A DNA stretch of 45,481 nt from Pelargonium nanum (lineage: Eukaryota > Streptophyta > Magnoliopsida > Geraniales > Geraniaceae): NCBI GenBank assembly GCA_036897485.1, contig JAYMTF010000206.1, forward strand, positions 1-45,481, written 5' to 3'. The notes beneath the pieces were generated by a model. It was not told the origin of the DNA and made no database searches. It saw only the letters and a program-made list of their open reading frames with translations. Below are positions 14,883 through 26,000 of this stretch, piece by piece (the stretch's first letter is position 1; each line of letters starts with the position of its first letter). Both the position numbers and the translations under genes were made by a program.

Positions 14883-17847
14883 TCAGATCTTTGGTCTACC
14901 TTCTTCATCATCAACCTTTGTGCCACCGACTACACTATTGGATGAACTATCCTGTACACTACGAGACGACAAACACCTGCTTGAAGAACTTCCTTCGGTG
15001 AGGCTACTTTCCTTCCTAAGAGACTTCTTAGATTTTCTTTGTCCAGATGATAAATCCTGCAGACCATTACATTAGTTAAACTACTGTTTTGTTTTACTAT
15101 ATTCTATAACTGTAAGGTTGACAAATGAGCCCAATAAGTCAGTAACTGACCTGATCAGTTGCAGATCCAGGAGTCTTTAACTCTAGATCTGTCGTTACAT
15201 CATTAGAGCTCATTGTTCTTTCGACCCTACTCTCCCCAGATGACTTGTTACGAGAATCTTGTTTGCCTGAAACATTAGATCGACCAGCTGGCAGTGCAAG
15301 TGTGGAAATGTGTTGGGTGGATTGTTGTTCAACCAATGTGTTGGAAGTCATGTATGGAACAAAAGTCGAACAGGGGTTAGGCATGACCCCAGGATTCTGA
15401 TTTGCATAGAAAGGGTATGGCTGCATCGATAGATGCATGGGAATTGGCCCTGCGGGCATTGGCACTGGCATTGGATATGGATAAGAAGGTGGAGCCATGA
15501 CCATTGAGGGATCCATTGGAGCCCATGGGTAAGAAGCCCTCAGCCTCTGCTGGTACTGAGCGTTAAGGCCCTCGATATCAGATTTAAGTGATGCTTTCTC
15601 TTCTCTGAGATCATTTTTCTCCTGTGTCAACTGTTGTTGGTACATATATAAACAAGTGATTAGGAACCTATTAAAGAATCCCCACAAGCTAAGAAACACA
15701 ACGAAAAGATTAAAGAAACACCTCACGAGATTCTTCTGTTAGGGAAGTGTACTCAGTTTTGAGTTTGTTGACTTGGGCGGTCAGGTCCTTCAGTAATTGA
15801 ATTGTATCAGCTAGAATTGTTGCTTTGTCATTCTTGGGCCTATCAGGATCTGCATCCATGTTTAGGTCCATCTTTCGTTAACAAGCATAATGGATTCTCC
15901 ACATTGTAAACAAAGAAACTATGGAATTATGGTCTTCATGTGAGCACAAGAAATTAATTTTCGATTAACAAAATTGTGCATAGAGGGACTAGAACTTTAA
16001 TAATAACTTTGGCCAGAGACCCAGTTACTCAAGCTCCCAATAGGTCAGATATTAACTGTATCATGATGCGTGAGTTTGTCCAAAACACCATAATATGAGG
16101 AAAATGAGGTCCTACCAAAACGGTTGTTACAAAAGCTGTATTAAAAGTTCTCAGTGTCAATTTGAGCACACACCACTATCCAAGCTCACACACAAAAGGC
16201 AACTATTATCTTAGCTGTCCTTACAGGCATCTCCTCAATGTATTGCTTCTATACAATTTATTAGGCTTACTTCACACACTAAAGAGATGTCTACAAATTG
16301 CTCTTCTCATTTAACAGCAGTCAATGCTTGTCAGGAAAGAGTGGATCTATTTCAATACTGAGATTTTCATTTTTACAAAGTCCATTTCCCAAATAAGAAA
16401 GCAAAATAAAAGTAATAACAACGATACTTGTTTAATTTTATGTGAAGACAATTAATTTTACCTAGTGTATTTCCCAGCTCAACAAACTGCTCATTTAGTC
16501 TATCCCTCCTCAACTTTTCACGGTCAGCCTTCTGACTTTTCCTTGAAGTTTCTGCCTCAGGCCTCTGACTGCAAGTAAATAAAGCACATCAAACTCAAGG
16601 GTCAAAAGTCCTTATGCATCACATCATCAGCATAGTATCTTCCAAGAGGTTGTATGTGAATTATGAAAGAAAGACACAAATCAAGACTTTCAACCTATAC
16701 TTAAAAGTCCGATTCAGACCGACATGGACACAAGACTCGTATTTTGAAACAGAAAAAAAAACATAGGACTCCACATATTGCACACGTCAATCTTTAATAA
16801 AAGATATATTTATGCATGCACTATATTTTTATAGTTTCTATTTCTGTGAAATTTCTATCTAACAACAATTCATGTCAAACGAAGTGGATCATTGGGTCTG
16901 ACACTGAACTGCTTGATTGCATCTATAAATGCAAACACTATCCAAGTGCATCAGTTGATGTCACTAGAAATTTACCCTTAACCACTAAGCATTTATTGAA
17001 CCTTCAAAGTTGATAGATCTAGACAGTAACAGAGTAGCTCATTCAAGAGGTTGCTAATTTTTTAAAAGATCACAGTTGAGTTTAACGTAAACCACATCAC
17101 AAATGTTCCTAAAACAACCAGCATACCAATATAAGGTAAATTACATCTCTCCTTCACAGCTTTGTGGTACAGCTCAATCCAGTTTCCCCCACAGTTAACA
17201 TGAATGCTACAGAAAAATAGGTGCCAAACACAAGCCACAGCCAATTCAGCCCAAAACCTATCGCAACCAATAAAAAATGCACAAATCAAACAACACATGC
17301 AATCAAAGCCAAAATCAAATCCCCAAATTCAATTACTCAAACTGAATCAACAATCCTTCGCAATTGACTAACAAAACAGAACAGAATCGCCTTAAATAAG
17401 AAGAAAAGAACAATTGATTTCAGCATAAACCCCACCACAAAAGTTCCTAAAACCAACATAAGGCAAATTAAACTCTCCTTCGCAACTTCATACCACAATT
17501 AACATAAATGCTACAGGAAAAACACCATGCCAAACACACGCCACAGCCAATTCAGCCAAAAACCTTACGCAACCGCTCAAAACGCACAAACCAAACAACC
17601 CATGCAATCAAACCCCCAAAATCCAAAACTCAAACCGAATCAACAATCCTTCACAATCGACAGCCAAAACACAACAGAATCGCGTTAAACAAGACTGCGA
17701 TGAACCACGATACCTGGAATTGATCATAGGGAGAGTGGACACCACGCGCGAGTCGGGGAGAGGAGGTGGCTGACGAAACTCGATGACGGACCGAGAAGAG
17801 CCTGGCAAGGATTGCAGGAAGGAGGAGTCAGGATTCGACTGATCCAT
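14883..17847 (-). CDS. bHLH121: bHLH transcription factor, bHLH121/URI-like
   Basis: Nuclear transcription factor. In Arabidopsis the bHLH121 family member (URI) is an upstream activator of iron-deficiency genes. Exons in coding order: 17714-17847, 16462-16568, 15722-15849, 15151-15630, 14883-15056; all joints are GT-AG and in frame, giving 340 aa (I recall 337 for Arabidopsis). The basic region KADREKLRRDRLNEQF (about 57-72) keeps the E-box-contacting Glu and Arg. Helix 1, loop NTLDPDRPKND and helix 2 ATILADTIQLLKDL follow. A heptad-like coiled coil (VNKLKTEYTSL to LKSDIEGLNAQY) runs directly on from helix 2. Next comes a Pro/Met/Tyr-rich segment (APPSYPYPMPVPM) and NPCSTFVPYM, then a Ser/Lys-rich tail. 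The start Met opens MDQSNPDSSF. The subgroup call rests on the C-terminal motifs. Confidence 0.85.
15850..16461 (-). other. Intron 2 of the bHLH gene
   Basis: A 612-bp intron between the exon ending in helix 1 and the exon starting in the loop. No RNA gene, repeat or coding segment is recognisable in it. Confidence 0.6.
16569..17713 (-). other. Intron 1 of the bHLH gene with a duplicated segment
   Basis: A 1,145-bp intron. Two stretches resemble each other: about 17090-17295 and about 17440-17605 share accacatcac/accacaaaag, ctaaaac, aaggtaaatt/aaggcaaatt, ctctccttc, acaattaacat, gctacaggaaaa, gccaaacac, gccacagccaattcagcc and ccaaacaaccc motifs. This is an internal direct duplication with a spacing of about 350 bp. 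No coding function. Confidence 0.6.
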
Positions 17848-19421
17848 CTATGGAGATGCGATTTGCTGCAGAATCGGCGAGCAGAGAGGACGGTGGTGGT
17901 GGTGGTGGATTTGAGCTTCTTCTTCTTCGCTTCTCTGTCGCTAGTGTCGTCTCTGTTTGGTTGCTTTTTCTGTGTGTTCGTGAAGTGAATCAGCAGAGCA
18001 AAAGCTAATGGCAATTTGGTAAATTTAGGCCAAAATCTGGGTGCGTTTGGTAATTACGGTTCCCCACAGTTGCTCGTTACCGCACTTTTTTTTGACAAAA
18101 CCGGAATCAGTTACAGTTTCGGTTTCGGTTTTCCGGTTTCGCCAAAAGTCAATTTCCCGTTTCGGTTTGTCAGGACAGTGTTAGGTTTGGATTGAAAATG
18201 TATAATTTAAATTTGTTCGAGTTTTGAGTTCCGGCATATTTCGAATTTGTTTGTTTTCCGAGCTGCGGGATGAGTCGGGTTTAATTTTTGTGAACCGTTT
18301 CTGGGGATTTGTGCGGAATTTTTATCAAACCCAACCAGCAATTTTCATAGATATAAACCGACTCAAAATTGATCTAATCGACTTTTGGTTTTCGTAAACT
18401 TGGATTTAAATTGTGAGCACAGCGACAATTATGAATAAGATAATTTGAATGAGAGTTGGCAATTGGGTTAGTATGTGGGCCAAGTAACGCATCATTGTTT
18501 GTTGGGCAATATTTGTCACCCTGGACTTGGTGTTCTTAGGATGAGCACAAAAAATGGCTTGTGAGCTTTTGGCTCATTTGTCATGCATGATTATAACTTA
18601 AATAATTGAAATCGAACGGAGGGGTACTTGAAATTGGACTTACATTTTTGCGAGTTTGGGTAAGCCCAAACATGTTTGATGATTTTTTGGGGTTAAGGCA
18701 TGTAAGATCTATTGAGATATTAGGGAAAACGACTCGTACATTTATGGATTGGGTCATGATTAAAGCTTTCCGACCCAAAACCAAATAAGTGAATTGATTG
18801 CCTGATCTGGTCAACATGATTGACCTTATAACCATATTACATGATCGGTACACTTTTTATCAAATAGTGCCAAGACGAGGTAGGGTTGTTGTAAAACTGT
18901 ATATGAGTCTGTACATGTGATTGTTGTTTGAGTTGAGTTTTACTGGGAGATATGGTACGCATACTACAACTTGGTGGTTAAGGATTGCTCGAGGATGATG
19001 TTGGTAAAAGAAAAGGCAGTTTGGACTATAAGGGTAATATGGTTATATAGATGGCCATCTAAAGACTAGTAGAGAGGTTTCCGACACATCCCTTGACTAA
19101 CGTCCACTGCAAGGATTATGGTGTCGATGTGGAGACCGATATAATGAATGACAATCTTCAAATTATCGACGATAGAAAGGTATACTTAAGAGTGTGCTAG
19201 GTTTATGTTTGATAATTCTTTCATAACAATGACATGAAATGTATGATAACGGGCGGGTCATTTAGAAATCAATATACGATTATTAAATGTCCACGACCAT
19301 CGGTTCTCATTCTCTTGACAGGATTTTAAATTTGTAAAGTGGACTTATAATTGATAATATGGTCTACGAAATATTGCAATTTACTTTACTAATTTTTAAA
19401 AATGTTGAACTAAGTAAACAT
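17848..19421. other. bHLH upstream region and intergenic DNA
   Basis: The minus strand from 17848 upward should hold the bHLH leader and promoter; a (ggt)n run lies near 17892-17908. From about 18090 to 18180 there are cggtttcggttttccgg repeats, and 18430-18480 has gagttggcaattgggtt, an end-type string of the short-element family. No other gene seen. Confidence 0.4.
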
Positions 19422-19494
19422 GTTGCTGTGGTGTAGTGGTTATCACGTTAGTCTTACACACTAAAGGTCTCCAGTTCGATCCTGGGCAGCAACA
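19422..19494 (+). tRNA. trnV-UAC: tRNA-Val (anticodon UAC)
   Basis: Perfect 7-bp acceptor stem (gttgctg 19422-19428 with cagcaac 19487-19493) and discriminator A at 19494. D-arm region gtgtagtggttatcac. Anticodon stem ttagt/actaa encloses loop cttacac with anticodon TAC at 19455-19457. T-arm is ccag-ttcgatc-ctgg. No intron. The internal A and B boxes (gtgtagtggt, gttcgatcc) are intact, and a long T run at about 19500-19509 serves as Pol III terminator. This is a nuclear-type cytosolic valine tRNA and looks functional. Confidence 0.95.
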
Positions 19495-19497
19495 ACT

Positions 19498-19509
19498 TGA
19501 TTTTTTTTT
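19498..19509 (+). terminator. Pol III T-run terminator of tRNA-Val
   Basis: An uninterrupted run of T (ttgattttttttta) starts a few bases after the tRNA, the standard RNA polymerase III stop signal. Confidence 0.85.
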
Positions 19510-19529
19510 ATTTTTTATTTCAATAATTT

Positions 19530-20170
19530 TAATTTCAAATTTTCTACTCTCATTTTCCCGAAACTGAAAATCTTTCCCTCGTTTTCTCGGCTGCCAAACA
19601 CAGGTACGAAACAAAATATTGCTGTCATTATGAGCTTAACTTTCCGTCAAAATAAATTCAAATTTTCAATTTGTTTACTACTCTCAGTCTGACTCGAACT
19701 TGGAAAGTTTAATTTTTAAAAAATTGTCACTTTTCTGAAATCTGGAATTTCCCCCCTCGTTTTCTCGGTTCCCAAACACAAGCACGAAACAAAATATTGT
19801 TGTCATTTTTTAGCTTAATTTTCCGTCAACACAAATTCAATTTAAAATTTGTTTCGCATTCTCATTTTTCCCGGAGCTTAGAAAGTTGGATTTCAAAAAT
19901 TTCTCATTTTTTCTGAAACTGAAAATTATTTTCCCTCGTTTTCTCGGCTCCCAAACACAGGTAAACAAAATACTGCAGTCATTTAGGCTTAATTTTCCGT
20001 CAAAACTTCCCCTTTTTTCGATGCTGAGTTCAATTTTAAATTTGATGCCTATTCTCGTTTCCCTGAAACTGAAACTTGTTGCTTTTTCCCATCGCTTTCT
20101 CGGCTACCAAACACACAATATAGCCAATCTGAGCCAAATTTTCCGTCAAAATTGATTTATTTTTCGTAGT
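19530..20170 (+). repeat. Four-copy tandem repeat, about 177 bp, upstream of the TTN9-like gene
   Basis: The core ctcgttttctcggctnccaa begins at about 19579, 19756 and 19935, with a diverged copy (atcgctttctcggctaccaa) at 20091. Spacings are 177, 179 and 156 bp. Each core is followed by acaaaatattg-like and gcttaattttccgtcaaaa strings and preceded by ttctgaaactgaaaat. The array runs from just after the tRNA to about 240 bp before the TTN9-like start codon, so it covers the probable promoter and leader. Non-coding. Confidence 0.85.
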
Positions 20171-20405
20171 TGCCAAACGCCATTATCATTTCTCTTATTT
20201 CCATAGCTCTCTGGCGATCAAAGTATCAGTTTCTTACTTATGTAATTGAGAAAATACAGTTGAAAGCAATTTCTAGGGTTTGGTTACACTTCAATGCTTG
20301 TGAGAATTTAGTGTTTCTGAGATTTTCTTATTTGTTATGAATATTGTTTTTTATATGATTTATTTATTCAAGTTTTTGATCATTTATTTACAATTTTGAT
20401 TGCAG

Positions 20406-23400
20406 ATGGAGGCTCTATACTCAAACCTCTACAAAAAGTATACTAACATCAAGGTGTCGTAGCTCTTCGATCTGTATTATATATACTGTTAATTTATGTA
20501 TTGTTTTGTTGGCTAATGTCCGTATCTATCTTTTAGTTGTACATTTGCACTTGTGATTGGGAAAAATTAGATTTGGTAAATCAATCAGATGAACTTATTC
20601 GGGTGGACAATTAATGAGTATTTGAGTTTTCTCGAAGCTTAACTGTTTTCTGTTGTTTTGCTTAATATAGAACTGTTCTTGTTTTTAGGCCAAGAAGTTT
20701 TCCGAACTTGACCAGCTCAATGCAGACCAAGAGGTGAAATTTGTGAGTTATGTGTCGGGTATGCATATTATCTCCACTGCCAATTTTTTGTTCGTTAGAT
20801 TTGGTCGTCATTAAGGAAGAATGCACGTTAATGCGAGATTATTCATGAAGTGGCCTGTTGGAATTCACACCCGGCGTGAGAGTAAGATCTCGGCCTGTAG
20901 GTTTCAGAATGCTAGCAAAAGAATGATGAAAGGGTAGAGAGTGTAGAATTAATAGAACCTTGAGTGATAAGCATCGGCAGATTTGGGCTTGATCTGCGCT
21001 CTCCGACCGGCGGGAGGAACGGGCCATGGGCATGACCCTATGCCAAGCGACCCAACTCCCTTTCTCACGTGCAATCTGGTGAACCCCACTTCGTACATTG
21101 ACGTGGCACTTCGTGTGTGGGTCCCAGTTTCCATGTAGCATCATCCTGAAAATTCCAATTTAGATGAAGGGAACGTATGACAGAAATAAAATGGAAAGAA
21201 GCTCAGGTGTCACTTTATTAATTATTTAGCGTAGTTTGACTGAGATTATGAGGGTTTGTTTAACTGGAAAGATGATAAGAGGGCAATATTATTTTACGTT
21301 TTAAATCCTAGCTTTTATAGAAACCCACCAAAAAGTGTGTGAAGTCAAATAGTTATTGCTAATCGGCTCTAGTAAACTGCGTCTAATAGAACTATTTTAA
21401 AGCTTGTTTTTAAGGTCTTGTTGGAACTGAAGAAGTTCAGCGTTTCTGTTTGTTGCAGCTGCAGAGGATTTAATAAATCACTTGAAAAATGAAAACGACA
21501 GAATGCATGTAGAAAATAATGACTTGAGAAGTGAAGTGGCTACATTAAGGCATGCATCTCTGAGCCATATCTTCTTTTGTGACAAATCCAGTGTTCAAAC
21601 ACTGAATTCTAATAAATAACCGAAGTCGTACTACATATGTTATTCTGGTATGCAGGTCAGCCATGGATGAAAAATGCGTGGAGTACCAAAGGCTTTTAAT
21701 GGAAGAGAACCAAAAGAGTAAGAAATTGACAGTTTAGTGAATGTTAACTCTTATGTGGCATCATTTGTATCCTCAAGTTTTGTGGCTCAAACAACTCTGG
21801 TTGAGCAAATTGGGTGTTCTGCCATTTGTCCTAAACTAGAGCTGGCAATTTGAACTAAACATGTGGGCATCTGAAACCCAACCCACACTTTTGCAGGTTT
21901 GGGTCGCATCAAATAGATTTGGTTAATTTTTGGCGCGGTCGGGTTTGGCATAGAAAATACGGATCAGGTTGGGCCCACATTTTCTATTCAAAACCCAAGG
22001 CCAAAAACCCGCATGAACCTGTACTTCTTACGGGCCGGGTTAAGATGTTCAACCCAAATCCGAAATTCCCGACCTAAACCCAAATTGTCAACTCTGTGCT
22101 GAACGTACAATCAGGAGTCAAAAGATGACTTGTAAGAAATAGGTGGTGGAAGATTATAGGGTTATAGTAAGTAAGGCTCTAGCCTTTTGGTTGAGTTCAA
22201 CTTTGGGTCAATACTCAATACATGATTATTTCATAGGTGGAGTGTTTTTTTCTCTTTGAGATTTTGTGTCATTTACCGTTTTAAAGGGACCCTGTTGTTT
22301 TTGTTGTTGTAGAAACTAAGGTTTTTGATGATTTTTTACATGTTACTGTAAAAAAAATTTGAGTTGCTGTCATGCTTGTTAAATTAGTACTGTTGGAACT
22401 ATCAAATGAGTACTTTCCAAACTAGTACAGTATATAATCATATATATGTATGTATGTGTGTGTGTTTCTCTTTTAACACTGGGGACTCAATTATATGCCA
22501 GATGCAGTACTTTCTGAAGAAATTGAGAAGTTACGAAAGCTGCAAGAAGAGGGACATTTTGAGCATTCAGAGGGTGGTGAAAACAATCACCGACGACTAG
22601 CTACTCCTGTAAGTGCTAATGCAATGCGAGAAAATGCACAAGATGGTTCAGCAAAAAAGCGTAGGAGGCGCTCTGTTTTAGAGACAGAGGAAGGCACACA
22701 AACTCTGCATGGTAGTGCTCGGGATGATACCTTGGTAAGAGAATCAGCGAACGACTTGTGCCTGATTACTGAGAATGATTGGAAGGTACGCTTGATAACC
22801 TACTTATTTTGAGCCCCAACTATTTATTTTCACCATCTTCTGACTATTTTAGAGTAAACTTTCAGCCTGATTGCTGTAAAAGAACTACTGATGGATCAGG
22901 TAAGGGCCACAAAGTTGAAACCTGTTTCAGTTTACTCGGCTACTATGCCATCATCTTATTTTTGAATAATTTTGGTTTTAGGTGGTATTCATGTTAGTGG
23001 TTCCTCGAACTGCTTGTTTCAAGCTCTTGTTCAAAACTTGTTGGGCTTGAAGTTATCTGAGATTAACCGAACTGACGGTCTATCTGTATCAGCACTGCAT
23101 CAATCAAGTGGTACTTTTTAAATCCAGACCTGTATCTTTATTCTCTTTGTGCACCTTGACCCGAGCCTCGCATGATCATTGTTCACGAGTTAGTATTTGC
23201 TACAGCAAACACACAAGATGTGTGTTTTGGGTCGGGTTGTCCGACGTGATCCACACTTTTTTCATGGTAAACATGATCTGAAAATGAATCGGGTCTAGTG
23301 TATGCCACCCAAGCATGCAAAAATGTAGGTCGGATTTTGGGTGCCTGCAGATTGGATTTTCGAATCCACGTTGCTAACTCTACATGGGATAATGTCCAAT

Positions 23401-23673
23401 GCTAACTTAACGAATACAAAACCCTCATTTAGAAATGGGAAAAACTAACGTACTCACATTTTTGTGATTTTGGTTACAACAGGTTACTCGTTCAGTCTCA
23501 CGTGGGTAAGCAAAGCAAGCGAGGAGGAAGCGGAACTGATGTACCGCGTGCAATCACTAGGCACGTTTGAGAGGGTCGCGCCAGATTGGATGCGAGAGGT
23601 CCTGATGTTCAGCTCGAGCATGTGCCCAGTTTTCTTCGAGAGGGTCGCTCGCATTATCAAGTTGCATCCATGA
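20406..23673 (+). CDS. TTN9: TITAN9-like (TTN9) protein
   Basis: Plant-specific protein; in Arabidopsis loss of TTN9 causes the titan phenotype of giant endosperm nuclei and embryo arrest, but its biochemical role is unknown. Exons: 20406-20453, 20689-20758, 21459-21549, 21656-21717, 22502-22785, 22866-22899, 22982-23110, 23483-23673, giving 302 aa. All joints keep frame; intron 3 has a GC donor. MEALYSNLYKKYTNIK opens the protein directly after an acceptor, so there is an intron in the 5' UTR. The coiled-coil-like stretch AAEDLINHLKNENDRM to MEENQKN (about 40-110) is followed by a basic nuclear signal KKRRRR at 142-147 and a compact C-terminal domain (SSNCLFQALVQNLLGLKL, then YSFSLTWV and a final RVARIIKLHP). 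Introns 4 and 7 carry hAT-like elements. The name is from remembered similarity; the gene structure itself is firm. Confidence 0.7.
20856..21158. mobile_element. GC-rich insertion in intron 2 of the TTN9-like gene
   Basis: A block of about 300 bp is clearly richer in G+C than the surrounding intron (ctccgaccggcgggagg, acgtggcacttcgtg). It is framed by ttggaatt at 20858 and aattccaa at 21151, and starts tgttggaattcacacc, a form often seen at the start of plant LTRs. No target duplication or second LTR is evident. It could be a solo LTR or other inserted element. The 101-codon minus-strand frame inside it has no recognisable domain. Confidence 0.35.
21837..22096. mobile_element. hAT-like short element in intron 4 of the TTN9-like gene
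   Basis: A 260-bp element. The left end tagagctggcaatttg pairs with the reverse complement of the right end, cagagttgacaatttgg. The flanks tcctaaac (21829-21836) and tgctgaac (22097-22104) match at six of eight positions, an aged 8-bp duplication. The interior contains tcgggtttgg, tagaaaatacgga and acgggccgggtt, shared with other copies in the window. Confidence 0.65.
23195..23386. mobile_element. hAT-like short element in intron 7 of the TTN9-like gene
   Basis: Shares gggtcgggtt, tttttcatggtaaac and aaaaatgtaggtcgg with the copies at 33070-33250 and 39000-39210, and ends with gttgctaactcta. The left end is unclear. Non-coding. Confidence 0.45.
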
Positions 23674-25847
23674 GGCTTGTCTCTCCATTTCCTCTCTTGG
23701 TGGAGTTTCTGGCCTTTCATGGCATAGGATAGTGTTCTTGGGTTGTTCTCTGTAGATTGTCATAGTTTGTGTGTACTTTTCAATAGACTTGTGATGGAAA
23801 AAAAATTGTTATTGAGACTGTAAGTGAAAATCAGAAGTTGTATAAACTAATGTATACAATGAAAATTGGAGTCCTTTTTTTTTTTTTTTTGTAAAACATG
23901 TTTTTTACTTTATGAATTTGAAGATTTGTTTTCACATGCCCATTTATGTAGAGATTGCAAATTGGACCCAAATTTACAGAGGTACACTCAAAATCCGACC
24001 TGAAAATTTGTGAGTTTTGGTCATATAATATGGATCTAACCTCGGATTAAGTCGGTTTAAGTGTTCCTTGAAAATTTGCGGTCTGAGTTGGACAAATCAG
24101 CGTTGATATGAACATCTTGTATGTAAAACTTGACCTGAATTCGAAACTCGAATTGCCTCTTCTACCTAGGACTAAGCATAAGATTAAAATGAGAGCGAAT
24201 TTTGAGATTGGATTTAATAATAATAAAGGGTATTGTACCAAAAATGGCAAAACAATAAAAACACAATTACTAATATAACATATATTTCTTTTTACCAAAT
24301 TGTCATAAATGGACTGAATTTGGTCTGAATTGGACCATACTTAATTGTGATGGACTTAATCTATTCGGTCCAATTGAGTCGAATTCTTCAGTTTAGACTC
24401 AATCACATTCGATCCTAAAACATTTATAACAATTAATATTAAAATGAAATTAAGAGAACGAAGAAATAGTTACGTTTAGTTTATTTAATTTATGGATTCG
24501 ATTATCTTATGCAACTCTTGCGCATTATTCTGTTTATAGAATTAATAGTAATCGAAATTATAATTGTGTATTTGAAACAAACTGAAATGCTATTAGACGT
24601 TGATTAAAAAAAATGTTATTAGACATTCAATAACTATTATCGTTTTATTAAATGGTATGAGTAATTAATATTATTGACTTATTGTAGGGTGATTACAAGT
24701 TACATTACAATTTGCTGTCACATTGAATAGTATAAGGGATAAGGTTAATTGTTATTGTTATATTGATGGTATTAGTAATTAATATAATTAATTAAATGGC
24801 ATTAAATATATTTGTATTTAATTAAAAATACATAAAATTAACTAAAACGTTATCATACATGCACATTTTTTGTAATAAGATACATGCACAGTTAAGATAC
24901 ATTGAAATTTGAAATTCATATTATTATATTATTTATTTTAATTTTAAAATATAAAAAAATGCCTTTCTACCAAAATAATTCATTGATGTTGATGAATAAA
25001 TAATAAATTAACACTAAACTCGTTTCTTAATACTATTTATCATACGTAAGAGTTTCACATAATAGACAAACAGTATAACTATTGGTAGTATGTACATATA
25101 TACTTATTTTTTTACATATTTAATGCTATGTGTTGTTAGTATAATTAATACGATAATTACGTACAAATAAGAGAAAGTGGAAAGACGTAAAATAAAATTA
25201 AAAATTATTGTTAGCAACACACATAATTGTTATTGTCGTCTTGAATGCTATTAATAATTAATATAATAAATTAAGTGTTAAGTTACTTAAATAATCTCAA
25301 CTTCATACGGCGGAACACAAAACTGTACGTTACACTTGAGCGTCACGTTAAGTAGACATTTTCTTTTCTAGGGTTTGTGTTTGCGAGCTAAAGGCAATAG
25401 TTATGGTCGACCATCATGGGCAAATGGGGAGCTTCCAGGCGGCCTCGGTGTTCTTTAGTGATAACTTATGAACTCGTTTATATATTACTAATAACTAACC
25501 GATAAACTTTTGTCACAAAATAAAGTAAAGAGATGAATGAGTTTAAGTTAATAAATTTTATGTTTCGTCTAAACGGTTAAAGAGTTCACGATACTGTAAT
25601 AAAAAATTTCGAATTGAACGGATCACTCCGCTTCTACAAATTAATAAATTTTTAATGCGGTGTATCGCCCCGTTTCCTTGGCCAAACCCAAAAATAATTT
25701 TGTTTATATTAAACATGAATTCAAAAAAGAATCCGTTTGGAAAACAAAATTTCCATGTTTAGGCGCGGAAGGGGCTGACCCGAGTTTCTCGCTTTGGACG
25801 GAGACAGAGACAGAGATGCACCTACCCAACACCCACACCGGTTTCCC
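23674..25847. other. Gene-free AT-rich region with scattered repeats
   Basis: Starts with the 3' flank of the TTN9-like gene. From about 24600 to 25300 the DNA is strongly AT-rich, with recurrent ttgttattgt ... ggtattagtaattaatat strings near 24640, 24750 and 25230, probably old direct repeats. The plus-strand frames near 25660 overlap the promoter of the next transcription unit and show no protein features. Confidence 0.4.
23949..24164. mobile_element. hAT-like short element downstream of the TTN9-like gene
   Basis: The ends tagagattgcaaattgg and, on the reverse strand of the far side, tagaagaggcaattcg match the family. The interior has aaatccgacctgaaaa. No target duplication is visible. 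Confidence 0.45.
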
Positions 25848-25855
25848 TATATAAG
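25848..25855 (+). promoter_or_regulatory. TATA box of an unassigned transcription unit
   Basis: A clean tatataag lies in GC-richer surroundings, followed about 30 bp later by a pyrimidine-rich stretch (cctctttgcctctctcgc) suited to a transcription start near 25880. An ATG follows at 25891 but opens only a short frame (METETQNFQ...). Immediately downstream begin the tandem exon-like units, so this is the likely promoter of a spliced RNA. Confidence 0.55.
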
Positions 25856-26000
25856 AAGAAACAGCCTCTTTGCCTCTCTCGCGCAAGCTTCGATGGAGAC
25901 AGAAACACAGAATTTTCAGGCAAATCTCTCTCTCTCACTATAGATTGCTGAATATTTGTATGATCATAATTGTTTACTGATGGTACTGTTTGATTCTTAG

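Noticed and set aside
19396-19614. 72-codon minus-strand frame
   Set aside because: It is antisense to the tRNA-Val gene; peptides of this kind commonly arise from reverse translation of tRNAs.
20839-21144. 101-codon minus-strand frame in the TTN9-like intron
   Set aside because: No recognisable domain. It lies in a GC-rich inserted block where long frames are expected by chance.
22495-22812. 105-codon frame starting at an internal ATG
   Set aside because: It is exon 5 of the TTN9-like gene plus a few intronic codons; the chosen acceptor at 22502 keeps frame with the preceding exon.
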